Source: Xanthobacteraceae bacterium (GTDB taxonomy: Bacteria; Pseudomonadota; Alphaproteobacteria; Rhizobiales; Xanthobacteraceae). From it: a DNA stretch of 64,000 bases. The notes below the pieces were generated by a model. It was not told the DNA's origin and did not search any database. It saw only the letters and a list, made by a program, of their open reading frames with translations. Each line of letters opens with the position of its first letter. Position 1 is the first letter of the stretch. Shown here one piece after another: positions 48,497 to 58,166 of the stretch. The DNA lies in the NCBI GenBank assembly GCA_031291445.1, contig JARLJA010000195.1:24062-88061 (forward strand), read 5' to 3'. Position numbers and translations under genes: made by a program.

Positions 48497-48745
48497 ATGT
48501 TACGTAAACTCGGCATCGCATTGGCGGCGGCAGCCTCGCTCGGCGCCGCGGCGCTGGCGCCCACCTCGGCATCCGCCCATGGCTGGCATGGTGGCTGGCA
48601 CGGCGGTTGGCATCGTGGCGGTTGGGGCTGGGGCCCGGGCTTCTACGCCGCCTACCCCTACTATGGCTACGGCGGCTGCTGGGTTCGCCGCCTCGCCCCT
48701 ACCCCCTGGGGGCCGCGGTGGCGGGTCGTGAACCGCTGCTACTGA
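48497..48745 (+). CDS. Small secreted His/Gly/Trp-rich protein, copy 1
   Basis: Protein of 82 residues: signal peptide to about residue 27 (ALAPTSASA), then a GWHGGWHGGWHRGGWGWG-type low-complexity run, an aromatic stretch with Tyr, and a tail with two cysteines (GGCWVRRLA and the final VVNRCY). The pattern of signal peptide, His/Gly/Trp run and Cys-bounded tail is shared with the next gene, so they are likely a tandem duplication. The histidines could bind metal; function unknown. GAGGAG precedes the ATG. Confidence 0.75.
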   Translation: MLRKLGIALAAAASLGAAALAPTSASAHGWHGGWHGGWHRGGWGWGPGFYAAYPYYGYGGCWVRRLAPTPWGPRWRVVNRCY

Positions 48746-48775
48746 ACTCCTGACTGACCTCCCCTGACTTCACCA

Positions 48776-48808
48776 TGCCCGGCTGCCCATGCAGCCGGGC
48801 ATTTTCTT
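48776..48808 (+). terminator. Rho-independent terminator
   Basis: Perfect 11-bp stem (48776-48786 with 48791-48801), four-base CCAT loop and TTTTCTT. It lies 31 bases after the first small secreted gene and separates the two tandem copies into different transcripts. Confidence 0.9.
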
Positions 48809-48935
48809 GCGACCGGAGCGACGGCGACCGGCGCGCGATCACGGCCGGCCGGCGAAAATCTTTGCGCGCCGTGAACGCGCCGCGGAAGCGCCGCGACAGA
48901 TCGGGCGGGACACACATCGCAACAGGAGAACGACC

Positions 48936-49169
48936 ATGATGCGCAAGACCACTCTTGGACTGATCGCTGCGGCGGCTCTCGGCCTGTCCGCGCTGCTGCC
49001 ATCGGCGGCCTCGGCCCACGGCGGGCACGGCTGGGGATGGGGTGGGCACGGCCACGGCTTCTACGGCTTCGGACCCGTCTTCGTCGCCGACGACGGATGC
49101 CTCGTGCGCCAGGTCGTCGAGACCCGCCGCGGCCCGCGGGTGCGGCTGGTGAATGTCTGCGGCTACTGA
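48936..49169 (+). CDS. Small secreted His/Gly-rich protein, copy 2
   Basis: Protein of 77 residues with a signal peptide (TLGLIAAAALGLSALLPSAASA) followed by HGGHGWGWGGHGHGFYGFG and a tail with cysteines in DDGCLVRQ and the terminal NVCGY. The C-terminal R-x-R-x-VN-x-C pattern matches copy 1. AGGAGA precedes the ATG. Unknown function; likely periplasmic or surface-located. Confidence 0.75.
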   Translation: MMRKTTLGLIAAAALGLSALLPSAASAHGGHGWGWGGHGHGFYGFGPVFVADDGCLVRQVVETRRGPRVRLVNVCGY

Positions 49170-49188
49170 CGCCAAGCGCAACGACCAT

Positions 49189-49212
49189 GGCCCCGGCGAC
49201 CGAGCCGGGGCC
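49189..49212 (+). terminator. GC hairpin after small secreted protein copy 2
   Basis: Nine-bp perfect stem (49189-49197 with 49204-49212), six-base loop, about 20 bases after the stop. No T-run follows, so it may be a weak terminator or a 3' stabiliser. Confidence 0.35.
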
Positions 49213-49325
49213 TCGTCGCGGACCGCCCGTCGCCGGGCACGGACCCGCTCGACGCGACTTTGCTGCACTGATCGGACAGCAATGAAACGGGTTGCCTTTG
49301 CGGCCCCGAGCGGTGAAAACCCGCC

Positions 49326-51203
49326 ATGCTTTCGATCACCGACATTTCGATCCGGATCGCCGGGCGGCTGCTTATCGATCACGGCTCGGCCCAGATCCCG
49401 CCAGGGTCCCGCGTCGGGCTGGTCGGACGCAACGGCACCGGAAAATCGACCCTGTTCAAGGCCATTCGTGGCGACCTCGCGGTCGAGAGCGGAACCATCA
49501 CGCTGCCGCCGCGCTGGCGCATCGGCAGCCTGGCGCAGGAAGCTCCCAACGGTCCGGAAAGCCTGATCGAGGTGGTGCTGCAGGCCGACCTCGAGCGCCA
49601 CGCCCTGCTGGCGGAAGCCGAAACGGCGGAGGATCCGCACCGCATCGCCGAGATCCAGACCCGCCTGGTCGACATCGACGCGCATTCGGCGCCGGCCCGT
49701 GCGGCGGCCATTCTGAGCGGCCTCGGCTTTTCCGCCGACGACCAGGCCCGCCCCTGCTCGGAATTCTCCGGCGGCTGGCGGATGCGCGTGGCGCTCGCCT
49801 CGACGCTGTTCGCGGCCCCCGATCTGCTGCTGCTCGACGAGCCGACCAACTACCTGGACCTGGAAGGCACGTTGTGGCTCGAGGATCATCTCGCCAGCTA
49901 CCCGCGCACCGTGATCGTCATCAGCCACGACCGCGATCTGCTCGACACCTCGGTCGACCAGATCCTGCACCTCGATCGCGGCAGGCTGACGCTCTATCGC
50001 GGCGGCTACTCGTCGTTCGAGCAGCAGCGCGCGACGCGCGAGATGCTCGACGCCAAGCAGGTCAAGCGCCAGGACGCCGAACGCAAGCGGCTGCAGGCGT
50101 TCGTCGACCGTTTCAAGGCCAAGGCCTCCAAGGCCCGCCAGGCGCAGTCGCGCGTCAAGATGCTCGAGAGGATGCAGCCGGTCACCGCGCTGGTGACCCA
50201 GGACGTGCGGGAAATCACCTTCCCTGCGCCGCAACGGATGCTGTCGCCGCCGATCATCGCCGTCGACGGCGTCAGCGTCGGCTATGAACCCGGCAGGCCG
50301 ATCCTCAGCCGCGTCACGCTGCGCATCGACCCCGACGATCGCATCGCCCTGCTCGGGTCCAACGGCAACGGCAAGTCGACGCTGGTCAAGCTGCTGGCGG
50401 GCAAGCTTGCCCCGTTCTCGGGAACGGTGGTCCGCGCCGACAAGCTCTCGATCGCCTATTTCGCCCAGCACCAGCTCGACGAACTGGATGAAAACGGCAC
50501 GCCCTACGATCACATCCGCAAGCTGATGCCCGACGCGCCCGAAGCCCGGGTCCGGGCGCGCGCCGGGGCGATCGGCTTCTCGGGCGGCGCGGCCGACACC
50601 GTGGTGAAGAGCCTGTCCGGCGGCGAAAAGGCCCGGCTGCTGCTCGGGCTCGCGACCTTCTTCGGGCCCAACATGATCATCCTGGACGAGCCGACCAATC
50701 ATCTCGACATCGACAGCCGCGCGGCGCTGGCGGAAGCCATCAACGAGTTTCCCGGCGCGGTGATCATGGTGTCGCACGACCGCTATTTGATCGAGGCCTG
50801 CGCCGACCAGCTGTGGGTGGTCGCGAACCACGCGGTGACGCCTTACGATGGCGACCTCGACGACTACCGCCGCGCCGTGCTGTCGGCGCGCGGGGCGTCG
50901 CCGTCCGTCCGCGACGGCGACGACCGTGGCCGGCCGCGCGGCGACGTCCCGGTCCGCAAGAAGGCCGACAGGCAGCCGTCGCTCAAGCGCAAGATCGCGG
51001 AAGCGGAAGCCGAAATGGAGCGCATCAGCGGCATCATCGCCAAGATCGACGCGGCGCTGGCCACCCCGGATATCTTCGTCCGCGAGCCCACCAAGGCCAA
51101 TCAGCTGACCAAGGCACGCGCGGGCGCCGAGGCGGCGCTGCAAAAGGCGGAAGAACTCTGGCTGGAGGCAAGCTCGGTCAGCGAAGAGGCAACCCGGGAC
51201 TAG
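49326..51203 (+). CDS. ABC-F family ATPase
   Basis: Soluble protein of 625 residues with two ABC domains and no membrane part. Walker A motifs are GRNGTGKST and GSNGNGKST, signature motifs FSGGWRMR and LSGGEKAR, Walker B motifs LLLLDEPTNYLD and IILDEPTNHLD. The linker between domains is charged and helical, and the last 100 residues form a coiled-coil tail as in Uup. ABC-F proteins act on the ribosome or on DNA structures; the exact type needs a tree. Its stop overlaps that of the convergent lipoprotein gene. Confidence 0.92.
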   Translation: MLSITDISIRIAGRLLIDHGSAQIPPGSRVGLVGRNGTGKSTLFKAIRGDLAVESGTITLPPRWRIGSLAQEAPNGPESLIEVVLQADLERHALLAEAETAEDPHRIAEIQTRLVDIDAHSAPARAAAILSGLGFSADDQARPCSEFSGGWRMRVALASTLFAAPDLLLLDEPTNYLDLEGTLWLEDHLASYPRTVIVISHDRDLLDTSVDQILHLDRGRLTLYRGGYSSFEQQRATREMLDAKQVKRQDAERKRLQAFVDRFKAKASKARQAQSRVKMLERMQPVTALVTQDVREITFPAPQRMLSPPIIAVDGVSVGYEPGRPILSRVTLRIDPDDRIALLGSNGNGKSTLVKLLAGKLAPFSGTVVRADKLSIAYFAQHQLDELDENGTPYDHIRKLMPDAPEARVRARAGAIGFSGGAADTVVKSLSGGEKARLLLGLATFFGPNMIILDEPTNHLDIDSRAALAEAINEFPGAVIMVSHDRYLIEACADQLWVVANHAVTPYDGDLDDYRRAVLSARGASPSVRDGDDRGRPRGDVPVRKKADRQPSLKRKIAEAEAEMERISGIIAKIDAALATPDIFVREPTKANQLTKARAGAEAALQKAEELWLEASSVSEEATRD

Positions 51204-51736
51204 CCGTCGCTCGACGTCGCGGCGGCGGGCTTCTTCCTGGACTTCCTGGCCGTGGGCGGGGCTTCGGGCACTGCCACGCCTTCGACGTCCGTCAGCCGGC
51301 CGGCGGTGAAGCGATAGATTCCCGGCCGCGGACCATGGTTGTAGGTGAGCACCGCGAGGCGATCACCACGTTCGTTGGCCGAGATATTGACGTTGTCGGG
51401 ATTCCCTGCCGCCCGCGCGACATCGCATTCGGTGTGTCCCAGCGCGACCGTTCCGGTCACCGGCGCCGGCTGCCCGTCGGCGAGCGCATTGGCGTCGGTC
51501 GACGCGGTGCCGGCACAGGCGCCGTTGGCGTCGACCAGATCGGACGGAGCCACCGGAGCGGTGGGATTGAGGGGTGGCGTCTCGAGTGAAACGGCGCGGT
51601 TGAACATGCGCGAGGGGCGAGCAAACCACTCCTGGTCCTTCAGCGAATAGTCCGACAGGCTCGAACCGCAATTCACCAGGAACGGGCTGAGCGCCAGCAG
51701 AGCAAGACAGGGTCGGAGCGCAGTGTTTCGTTTCAC
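51200..51736 (-). CDS. Small putative lipoprotein, possibly BamE/SmpA-like
   Basis: Protein of about 178 residues. The N-terminus (ALRPCLALLALSPFLVNCGSS) looks like a lipoprotein signal, though asparagine before the cysteine is atypical. The middle GHTECDVARAAGNPDNVNIS followed by a tyrosine-containing strand (VLTYNHGPRPGIYRFTAGRL) recalls the SmpA/OmlA (BamE) fold; this is a visual resemblance only. The C-terminus is basic and Ala-rich. The GTG at 51736 starts the signal sequence. It is convergent with the ABC-F gene. Confidence 0.6.
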   Translation of the reverse strand: MKRNTALRPCLALLALSPFLVNCGSSLSDYSLKDQEWFARPSRMFNRAVSLETPPLNPTAPVAPSDLVDANGACAGTASTDANALADGQPAPVTGTVALGHTECDVARAAGNPDNVNISANERGDRLAVLTYNHGPRPGIYRFTAGRLTDVEGVAVPEAPPTARKSRKKPAAATSSDG

Positions 51737-51993
51737 GATCGGTCTGTTCCCACGTCGCAGCGGTATCGTCGCCCGAGGCCGCCGGCAAATCCCACGTTCG
51801 CGCCCGGCCCCGGAGCCAATGCGCTCCCGGAGCCCCGTCCGGGGCCGAAACGGGCTCATTGGCGCAAAGCACGTCCCGGCGCAACCCCGCACCCCGTCAA
51901 CGGCAGCCGTCTCCACCACCCATTTGCGGCGCGACCGTGGCTTTCCGCAAGCCGCCGCGGGAAATTCCCCCCGAACAAGATTAATACCAGCGC

Positions 51994-52446
51994 CTATTGC
52001 CGTTTTTTCCAGCGCCCCTGGGCGTCGGCTTGCCAATATGTCACTTCGAACCCCTTGGCCTTGCTGTCGGCCCATGCGCCGCGCGCCGCCGCGACGGCCT
52101 CTTCGTCGTTACCGTCGAAGATCATGACCAGCCGGTCGTAGCGCGACGAATCCGCCGGCAGCGGCGCCCGATCGACGAGGAACCGGACATTGGCCGCGTT
52201 GGGGTTGTGGTCCTCGATGCAGAGGATCACGGGCTGATCGCCGGCGTCGTGGTCCCGCCAGGTGCCGTGGGGCAGGAAGGCGTCGTCGCGATAGCTCCAC
52301 AGATGGGCATCCAGCGCAGTCACACGCTCTTCCGAGCCCGCCTGCACCACGACGCGCCAGCCACGCTCGATCGACTTTTCGATCAGCGGTGGCAATACGC
52401 CCTCGAGCGCGGTGTCCTGCAGGTGGTAGAACAGCACATCAGTCAT
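51994..52446 (-). CDS. holC: DNA polymerase III chi subunit
   Basis: Clamp-loader-associated subunit of 150 residues. The family pattern TDVLFYHLQDTALEGVLPPLIEKSIERGWRVVVQ, an aromatic LWSY and FLPHG, and DRLVMIFDGNDEEAVAAAR are all seen. Chi links the clamp loader to SSB. It lies directly downstream of pepA on the same strand (38 bases), a conserved pairing. Confidence 0.9.
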   Translation of the reverse strand: MTDVLFYHLQDTALEGVLPPLIEKSIERGWRVVVQAGSEERVTALDAHLWSYRDDAFLPHGTWRDHDAGDQPVILCIEDHNPNAANVRFLVDRAPLPADSSRYDRLVMIFDGNDEEAVAAARGAWADSKAKGFEVTYWQADAQGRWKKRQ

Positions 52447-52484
52447 CGCCTGCGCCCTGTCCGCCGCCGATCCGCCCCCGGGCG

Positions 52485-53987
52485 TCAGCGCCGCCCTTCA
52501 TAATGATCGGAAACCAGCCGGTCGAGAAGTCGAACGCCGAAACCCGAGCCCCAACTGGTGTTGATATCCGTCGACGGCGCCGCCATTCCGGTCCCGGCAA
52601 TGTCGAGATGCGCCCAAGGCGTCTCTCCGACGAAGCGCTGCAGGAACTGCGCCGCGGTGATCGAGCCGGCGTGACGACCTCCGCTATTCTTCATGTCCGC
52701 GAACTTCGAATCGATCAGCTTGTCGTATTCGGCGCCGAGCGGCATGCGCCAGAGACGCTCACCGCTGGTCTGCCCGGCCTTGGCCAGGCGCGTGGCGAGC
52801 TCGTCATTGTTGCAAAACATGCCGGCATATTCGGTGCCGAGCGCCACCATGATCGCTCCGGTCAGCGTCGCGAGGTCGACCATGAACTGCGGCTTGAACT
52901 TCTGTCCGACGTACCACAGCACGTCCGCCAGCACGAGCCGGCCTTCGGCGTCGGTGTTGATGATCTCGATGGTCTGTCCCGACATCGACGTGACGATGTC
53001 GCCGGGCCGCTGGGCGGTGCCGCTCGGCATGTTCTCGACCAGGCCGATGGCGCCGACCGCATTGACCTTGGCCTTGCGCGCCGCCAGCGCGTGCATCAGG
53101 CCGACCACGCAGGCCGCTCCCGCCATGTCGCCCTTCATGTCCTCCATGCCGGCTGCGCCCTTGATCGATATGCCGCCGGTATCGAAGCACACACCCTTGC
53201 CGATGAAGGCGACCGGCTTGTCGCCGCGGCGCCCACCGTTCCATCGCATCACCACGACGCGGCCATCATGGGCGGAGCCCTGGGAGACCCCCAGCAGCGC
53301 CCCCATGCCGAGCTTGGTCATGGCCTTGACGTCGAGCACGTCGACCTGAACTCCGAGCCGGCGCAGTTGCGCCGCACGGCGCGCGAATTCGACGGGAAAC
53401 AGCACGTTCGGCGGTTCGTTGACCAGTTCGCGGGCCATCAGAACGCCGTCGACGACGGCGCCCGCTGCAGCGAACTCCTTCTTGGTCGCGGCGACGTCCT
53501 TGACCGCGATCGAGACCGGTGCGGTGGGAGCGGCCTCATCGTCCTTCTTCTTGGTCTTGTAGCGATCGAAGGTATAGGCCCGTAGTCGCACCCCCGCGGC
53601 CACCGACGACGCCTGCTGCGGCGTGAGCGGTCCGCCGGCCAGTTCGGCCAGCACGATCGCCGCAGACCCGCCCGACTTCAGACGCCCGGCCGCGGCACCG
53701 CCGAGCTTGAGAAAATCGTCGTCGCCCAGCCGCCCCTGGTCGCCGGTGCCGATCACGAGGAGACGATCGACCTGAAGCCCCTGCGGGGCCAGCAGGTCGA
53801 GGCATGAGCCGCGCTTGCCGTCGAACTTGGCCGCGGCGGCCGCCCGCTTCACCGTCGCCGCGGCGGCACCCAGCGTCTTACGGCCGGCCGGGCCGAATGC
53901 CAGCGACTTGTCGGCAAAAATCACGAGCACGCCGCGCGGGGCGACAGCGGACAGCGGAACGAAACCGACTTTGACGGTGCCGGACAT
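52485..53987 (-). CDS. pepA: Leucyl aminopeptidase
   Basis: M17 family metallo-aminopeptidase of 500 residues. The C-terminal catalytic domain has [19 protein letters not shown] (metal-binding), MKGDMAGAA, and the family signature [12 protein letters not shown]. The N-terminal domain is the less conserved regulatory half. It releases N-terminal residues from peptides in the cytoplasm. The ATG at 53987 follows GGAGGA. It is transcribed with holC and divergent from the lpt genes. Confidence 0.94.
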   Translation of the reverse strand: MSGTVKVGFVPLSAVAPRGVLVIFADKSLAFGPAGRKTLGAAAATVKRAAAAAKFDGKRGSCLDLLAPQGLQVDRLLVIGTGDQGRLGDDDFLKLGGAAAGRLKSGGSAAIVLAELAGGPLTPQQASSVAAGVRLRAYTFDRYKTKKKDDEAAPTAPVSIAVKDVAATKKEFAAAGAVVDGVLMARELVNEPPNVLFPVEFARRAAQLRRLGVQVDVLDVKAMTKLGMGALLGVSQGSAHDGRVVVMRWNGGRRGDKPVAFIGKGVCFDTGGISIKGAAGMEDMKGDMAGAACVVGLMHALAARKAKVNAVGAIGLVENMPSGTAQRPGDIVTSMSGQTIEIINTDAEGRLVLADVLWYVGQKFKPQFMVDLATLTGAIMVALGTEYAGMFCNNDELATRLAKAGQTSGERLWRMPLGAEYDKLIDSKFADMKNSGGRHAGSITAAQFLQRFVGETPWAHLDIAGTGMAAPSTDINTSWGSGFGVRLLDRLVSDHYEGRR

Positions 53988-54322
53988 CAACAGGATCCTC
54001 CAGGTTCAAACGGCCGTATCCGCGAACAGCCGTCCGGACATGGCGCCACACTATGATCAGGTCGGAATGCCGCTGCCAAGCCGCGGGGGCGCCCCGCCGG
54101 ACGGTGCGGCGTGGCCGCCGCGCCACGGCAACGAACAATTAACCGTAAACTGGCGCTTACCACAGCTCAGCCATTTTGTTGACCAATCGACACGATGTTA
54201 TTGGGGTAAGATGTTGATCGGGAACGACTCGCCTGTCAGATGACGGGTTCCTTGCCGCGGGGCGAGTAGTCGGGGGTGACCGAGCGGCGGATCCGGGTCT
54301 GTTGGGGACGAAGTTAGCGTGA
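53988..54322. other. Divergent intergenic region between pepA and the lptF remnant
   Basis: 335 bases with no gene. An AT-rich patch (about 54138-54220) suggests promoters for pepA and for the lpt operon; TTGACC at 54178-54183 could be a -35 box but lacks a well-spaced -10. A three-frame check of the right part shows only short frames. Confidence 0.4.
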
Positions 54323-54495
54323 ATAGGGTCTCTCGACAGGCACATCTTCGGGACCGTGCCAAAGTCCGCCGGGGTCGTGCCGAACGGGCTGCGACGCACC
54401 GGGCGACAGCCGATTCGGCTCCGTGCATACCCGCCTCGCCGGTCAATCGGATTGGCCCCGCCCGGTCGGCCGGGCAGGCCGGGACGCTCCGATGA
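54323..54495 (+). pseudogene. lptF: Remnant of lptF, internally deleted
   Basis: From 54323 the frame reads I-GSLDRHIFGTV. This is close to the LptF N-terminus I recall for Bradyrhizobium-group proteins (MGSIDRYIFRTT), but with ATA where the start should be. After about 12 codons the similarity stops. A different frame, open from 54280, ends in TGA at 54493-54495, overlapping the lptG ATG as ATGA, as expected of an lptF tail. The intact gene needs over 1 kb, so most of it is missing. Conclusion from eye comparison; could also be an assembly gap. Confidence 0.55.
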
Positions 54496-55574
54496 TCGCG
54501 ACCACCCTCGCCCGCTATTTTGCCCGGCGCTTCCTGCTCGCAACGATTGCGGTTTTTGTCAGCATATTCCTGCTGGTTGTGTTCGTCGACTACATCGAGC
54601 TCCTGCGCCGCACGTCGCATTCCCATGCGTCGGCCCTGTTCGTGGCCCAGACCTCGCTCTACCGGGTGCCGCAGCTGCTCGAACGACTGATGCCGTTCTG
54701 TATCCTGGTAGGGGCGATGTCCTGCTACCTGACCCTGTCGCGGCGGCTCGAGCTTGTCGTCGCACGCGCGGCCGGGATCTCCGCCTGGCAGTTCATGACG
54801 CCTGCGCTGATCTCGGCGCTGGTGCTGGGGGCGCTGGCGACCGCGATCTACAATCCGGTTTCCGCCGACATGCAGGAGCGCGCCCGCCAGATGGAGGCCG
54901 AACTGTTCGGTGAAGACCGCGGCGGACAGGACGCCTCGGGGTTCTGGGTCAATCAGGTCACCGGCGAAGGCCAGTCGATCATCAACGCCGCCAGCAGTCA
55001 GGAACAGGGTACCCACCTCACCGGCCTGACCGTGTTCCGATTCGCTCCCAACGGCCAGTTCAAGGAGCGGATCGAAGCCCGCGAAGCTGTCCTCGAGCCC
55101 GGACTCTGGCGGCTGCTTGCGGCCCATCGATACACGCTCGACAGCCCGGCGCTCGACCAGGATTCGATGCCGCTGGCGACCAACCTCACCGCGGCCCAGG
55201 TCCGAAACAGCTTTTCAACCCCGGAGACTGTGTCATTCTGGCAACTACCCCAGTATATCCGCTCATCCGAGAACTCAGGAATCGCAACCGCAGGCTATCA
55301 GCTGCAGTACCAGAAGCTTTTGTCGCGGCCTTTTCTGCTGGCGGCAATGGTTATGCTCGCAGCCGCGGTAAGCCTGCGATTCTTCAGGTTTGGCGGCGTG
55401 CAAAGAATGGTTTTGAGTGGCGTGGGTGCCGGCTTTCTGCTCTATGTCTTGTCGAAAGTAACTGAGGACTTGAGCAAGGCCGACCTGATGCATCCAGTAG
55501 CAGCGGCGTGGCTGCCCGTTTGCGTGGGCGGCCTCACCGGTTTTTTGGCCTTGTTGTACCAGGAGGACGGGTAG
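54492..55574 (+). CDS. lptG: LPS export ABC transporter permease LptG
   Basis: Inner-membrane permease of 360 residues that, with LptF and LptB2, extracts LPS into the periplasmic bridge. Membrane segments at the N-terminus (FLLATIAVFVSIFLLVVFVDYI) and three near the C-terminus flank a periplasmic beta-jellyroll. FVDYIELLRR, SRRLELVVARAAGIS and the YQLQYQKLLSRP stretch mark it as the LptG rather than LptF type. The partner gene normally upstream is only a remnant here. It is followed by lptD with a one-base TAGTG overlap. Confidence 0.9.
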   Translation: MIATTLARYFARRFLLATIAVFVSIFLLVVFVDYIELLRRTSHSHASALFVAQTSLYRVPQLLERLMPFCILVGAMSCYLTLSRRLELVVARAAGISAWQFMTPALISALVLGALATAIYNPVSADMQERARQMEAELFGEDRGGQDASGFWVNQVTGEGQSIINAASSQEQGTHLTGLTVFRFAPNGQFKERIEAREAVLEPGLWRLLAAHRYTLDSPALDQDSMPLATNLTAAQVRNSFSTPETVSFWQLPQYIRSSENSGIATAGYQLQYQKLLSRPFLLAAMVMLAAAVSLRFFRFGGVQRMVLSGVGAGFLLYVLSKVTEDLSKADLMHPVAAAWLPVCVGGLTGFLALLYQEDG

Positions 55575-58081
55575 TGGCCGTTGTCGCCGCCCGCCAAGAA
55601 CTGACGCCTGACAGCCGGCGACGCGTGAGCGAACGAGGCGGTCGGGTGGGTGCGTCCCGGACGCGTCGCCTGCTGGGCGCCGCGATGCTGGTGCTTGCGT
55701 TGACGGGAATGCTCGCCGTGGCCGGTCCCGTGCCGGCGGCAGCGCAGGGCTTCACCTACAATCCGCAGCCGCCGCGCCCCAAACCCCTGCAGCGCAAGAA
55801 CGACGGGCAGATGCTCGTGCAGGCGACCGAAGTCGATTACGACTACAACAATCAGCGGGTGTCGGCGGTCGGCAACGTCCAGATCTACTACAACTCCTCG
55901 ACGGTCGAGGCCGACCGGGTGATCTACGACCAGCGCACCAAGCGCCTGCATGCCGAAGGCAATGTCCGCATGACGGACGCCGACGGCAAGATCACCTATT
56001 CCAACATCATGGACCTGAGCGACGACTACCGCGACGGGTTCGTCGATTCGCTCCGGCTCGAGACCGCCGACCGGACCCGCATGGCGGCGAACCGCGCCGA
56101 TCGCACCGAGGGCCGGTACACGGTTTTCCAGAACGGCGTCTACACCGCCTGCGCCGAGTGCAAGGACGACCCGAAACGGCCGCCGCTGTGGCAGGTCAAG
56201 GGCGCGCGCATCATCCACGATCAGCAGGAGAAGATGCTGTATTTCGAGGACGCACGGCTCGAGTTCTTCGGCGTCCCTCTCGCCTATCTGCCCTATTTTT
56301 CGATGCCGGACCCCACCGTCAAGCGCAAGTCGGGCTTCCTCATCCCATGGGGGATGCAGAGCACCGCGACCGGTCTTGGCCTCGAGATTCCATATTACTG
56401 GGCGATGGCGCCGGACCATGACATGACGCTGACGCCGCGCGTCATGACGCGCCAGGGCGTGCTGCTGCAAGCCGAATACCGCCAGCGCCTGATCGACGGC
56501 GCCTACGAGATCCGCGCCTACGGCATCGACCAGCTGCAGCCCAGCGCCTTCGCGGGCGCTCCCGGCGACCGCCAATTCCGCGGCGCGGTCGACACCCGCG
56601 GCCAGTTCGCCCTCAACGACAAATGGGTCTGGGGCTGGGACGGCACGCTGCTGAGCGACAAGTCCTTCTTCCAGGACTACAGCCTGTCGGTGTTCCGCAA
56701 TCCCCTGCAGTCATTCCTGACGACGCCGACCGAGGCGACCTCGCAGCTCTATTTGACCGGCATCGGAAACCGCAGCTTCTTCGACGCGCGCACCTTCTAC
56801 TATTACGGCTTCTCCGGATCCGACGTTCAGGGGCAAATTCCCATCGTCGCGCCCGTCATCGACTATGCCAACGTCGTCAACCGCTCGATCTTCGGCGGCG
56901 AGCTGAGCTACAAGGGCAACTTCCTGAACCTCACCCGCTCCACCGCCGAGTTCGAGCCCGTCACCACCAACGCGCTCAACAACGGCTGGTGTCTTCCGTC
57001 CTCGGCCGACCCGACCTTGAAGGTGCCGGCCAACTGCGTGCTGCGCGGCGTGCCCGGCGAGTACACCCGGCTGTCGGGCCAGGTCGACTGGCGCCGGTCG
57101 TTCACCGATCCGCTTGGCCAGATCTGGACCCCGTTCGCCTCGCTTCGGGCCGACCTGATCAATGCCTCGGTGTCCAACCAGCCCGGCGTGTCGAACTTCC
57201 TGCCGACGGGCAACACCGACGTCGCGCGCGTGATGCCGGCGGTCGGCCTCGAATATCGCTACCCGTTCATCAACGTGCAGCCGTGGGGCACCACGACGGT
57301 CGAGCCGATCGCGCAGGTCATCGTCCGGCCCAACGAGGGCTACGCCGGCAAGCTTCCGAACGAGGACGCGCAGAGCCTGACATTCGACGCCAGCAACCTG
57401 TTCAGCGTCGACAAGTTCGGTGGCTGGGACCGTGTCGAAGGCGGCGGCCGCGCCAATGTCGGCGTATCCGCCACCACCCAGTTCGAACGCGGGGGAACCA
57501 TCAACGTCCTGTTCGGGCAGTCCTACCAGCTGTTCGGCCTGAACTCCTACGCGGTGCAGGACGTCATCAATACCGGCGTCGGAACGGGCCTGGACACCAA
57601 CGTGTCCGACTACGTCGCCCGCGCCACCTATCAGCCCAACAAGACCTACACCTTCTCGGCGAGCACCCGGCTGGATCACGATACCATGCAGATCCAGCGG
57701 CTCGAGCTCGAAGGCCGGGCCAATTTCGATCGCTGGTCACTCAGCATGCTGTACGGGAACTATGCGCCGCAGCCGCAGCTGGGCTACCTGACCCGCCGCG
57801 AGGGCATCCTGACCACGGAAACCGTCAAGTTGACCACGAACTGGGTGGTCTCGGGCGGGTTCCGCTATGACCTCCAGGCCGGCCAGATCAACGAGTACAT
57901 CGTCGGCGCCGGCTACGTCGACGATTGCTTCGTCCTTGCCCTGAACTACATCACCGATTACGCCTACGTCACGGCAACCAACCCGACCCCGACGCTTGAT
58001 CACCGCATCATGCTTCAGCTCGGGCTGCGAACCATCGGCCAGACCTCGTTCTCCGAGAGCGTGGGCGGCACGACGCAGTAA
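55574..58081 (+). CDS. lptD: LPS-assembly outer-membrane protein LptD
   Basis: Outer-membrane beta-barrel of about 835 residues that inserts LPS into the outer leaflet with LptE. The signal sequence (LLGAAMLVLALTGMLAVAGP) is preceded by a basic extension. The N-terminal OstA-type jellyroll (MLVQATEVDYDYNNQRVSAV) is followed by a long barrel region. Cysteines occur in CAEC, NNGWC and DDC, offering disulfide pairs. The GTG start follows AGGAGG by seven bases and overlaps the lptG stop; a later GTG at 55628 is an alternative. Confidence 0.92.
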   Translation: MAVVAARQELTPDSRRRVSERGGRVGASRTRRLLGAAMLVLALTGMLAVAGPVPAAAQGFTYNPQPPRPKPLQRKNDGQMLVQATEVDYDYNNQRVSAVGNVQIYYNSSTVEADRVIYDQRTKRLHAEGNVRMTDADGKITYSNIMDLSDDYRDGFVDSLRLETADRTRMAANRADRTEGRYTVFQNGVYTACAECKDDPKRPPLWQVKGARIIHDQQEKMLYFEDARLEFFGVPLAYLPYFSMPDPTVKRKSGFLIPWGMQSTATGLGLEIPYYWAMAPDHDMTLTPRVMTRQGVLLQAEYRQRLIDGAYEIRAYGIDQLQPSAFAGAPGDRQFRGAVDTRGQFALNDKWVWGWDGTLLSDKSFFQDYSLSVFRNPLQSFLTTPTEATSQLYLTGIGNRSFFDARTFYYYGFSGSDVQGQIPIVAPVIDYANVVNRSIFGGELSYKGNFLNLTRSTAEFEPVTTNALNNGWCLPSSADPTLKVPANCVLRGVPGEYTRLSGQVDWRRSFTDPLGQIWTPFASLRADLINASVSNQPGVSNFLPTGNTDVARVMPAVGLEYRYPFINVQPWGTTTVEPIAQVIVRPNEGYAGKLPNEDAQSLTFDASNLFSVDKFGGWDRVEGGGRANVGVSATTQFERGGTINVLFGQSYQLFGLNSYAVQDVINTGVGTGLDTNVSDYVARATYQPNKTYTFSASTRLDHDTMQIQRLELEGRANFDRWSLSMLYGNYAPQPQLGYLTRREGILTTETVKLTTNWVVSGGFRYDLQAGQINEYIVGAGYVDDCFVLALNYITDYAYVTATNPTPTLDHRIMLQLGLRTIGQTSFSESVGGTTQ

Positions 58082-58166
58082 ATTGACGCCGTCGCCATGG
58101 CGCGGACACAAAGGGTGTTCAAGGCGGACAACTCATTCGACTTCGACAGAACTGCAGGTCTTCGTC

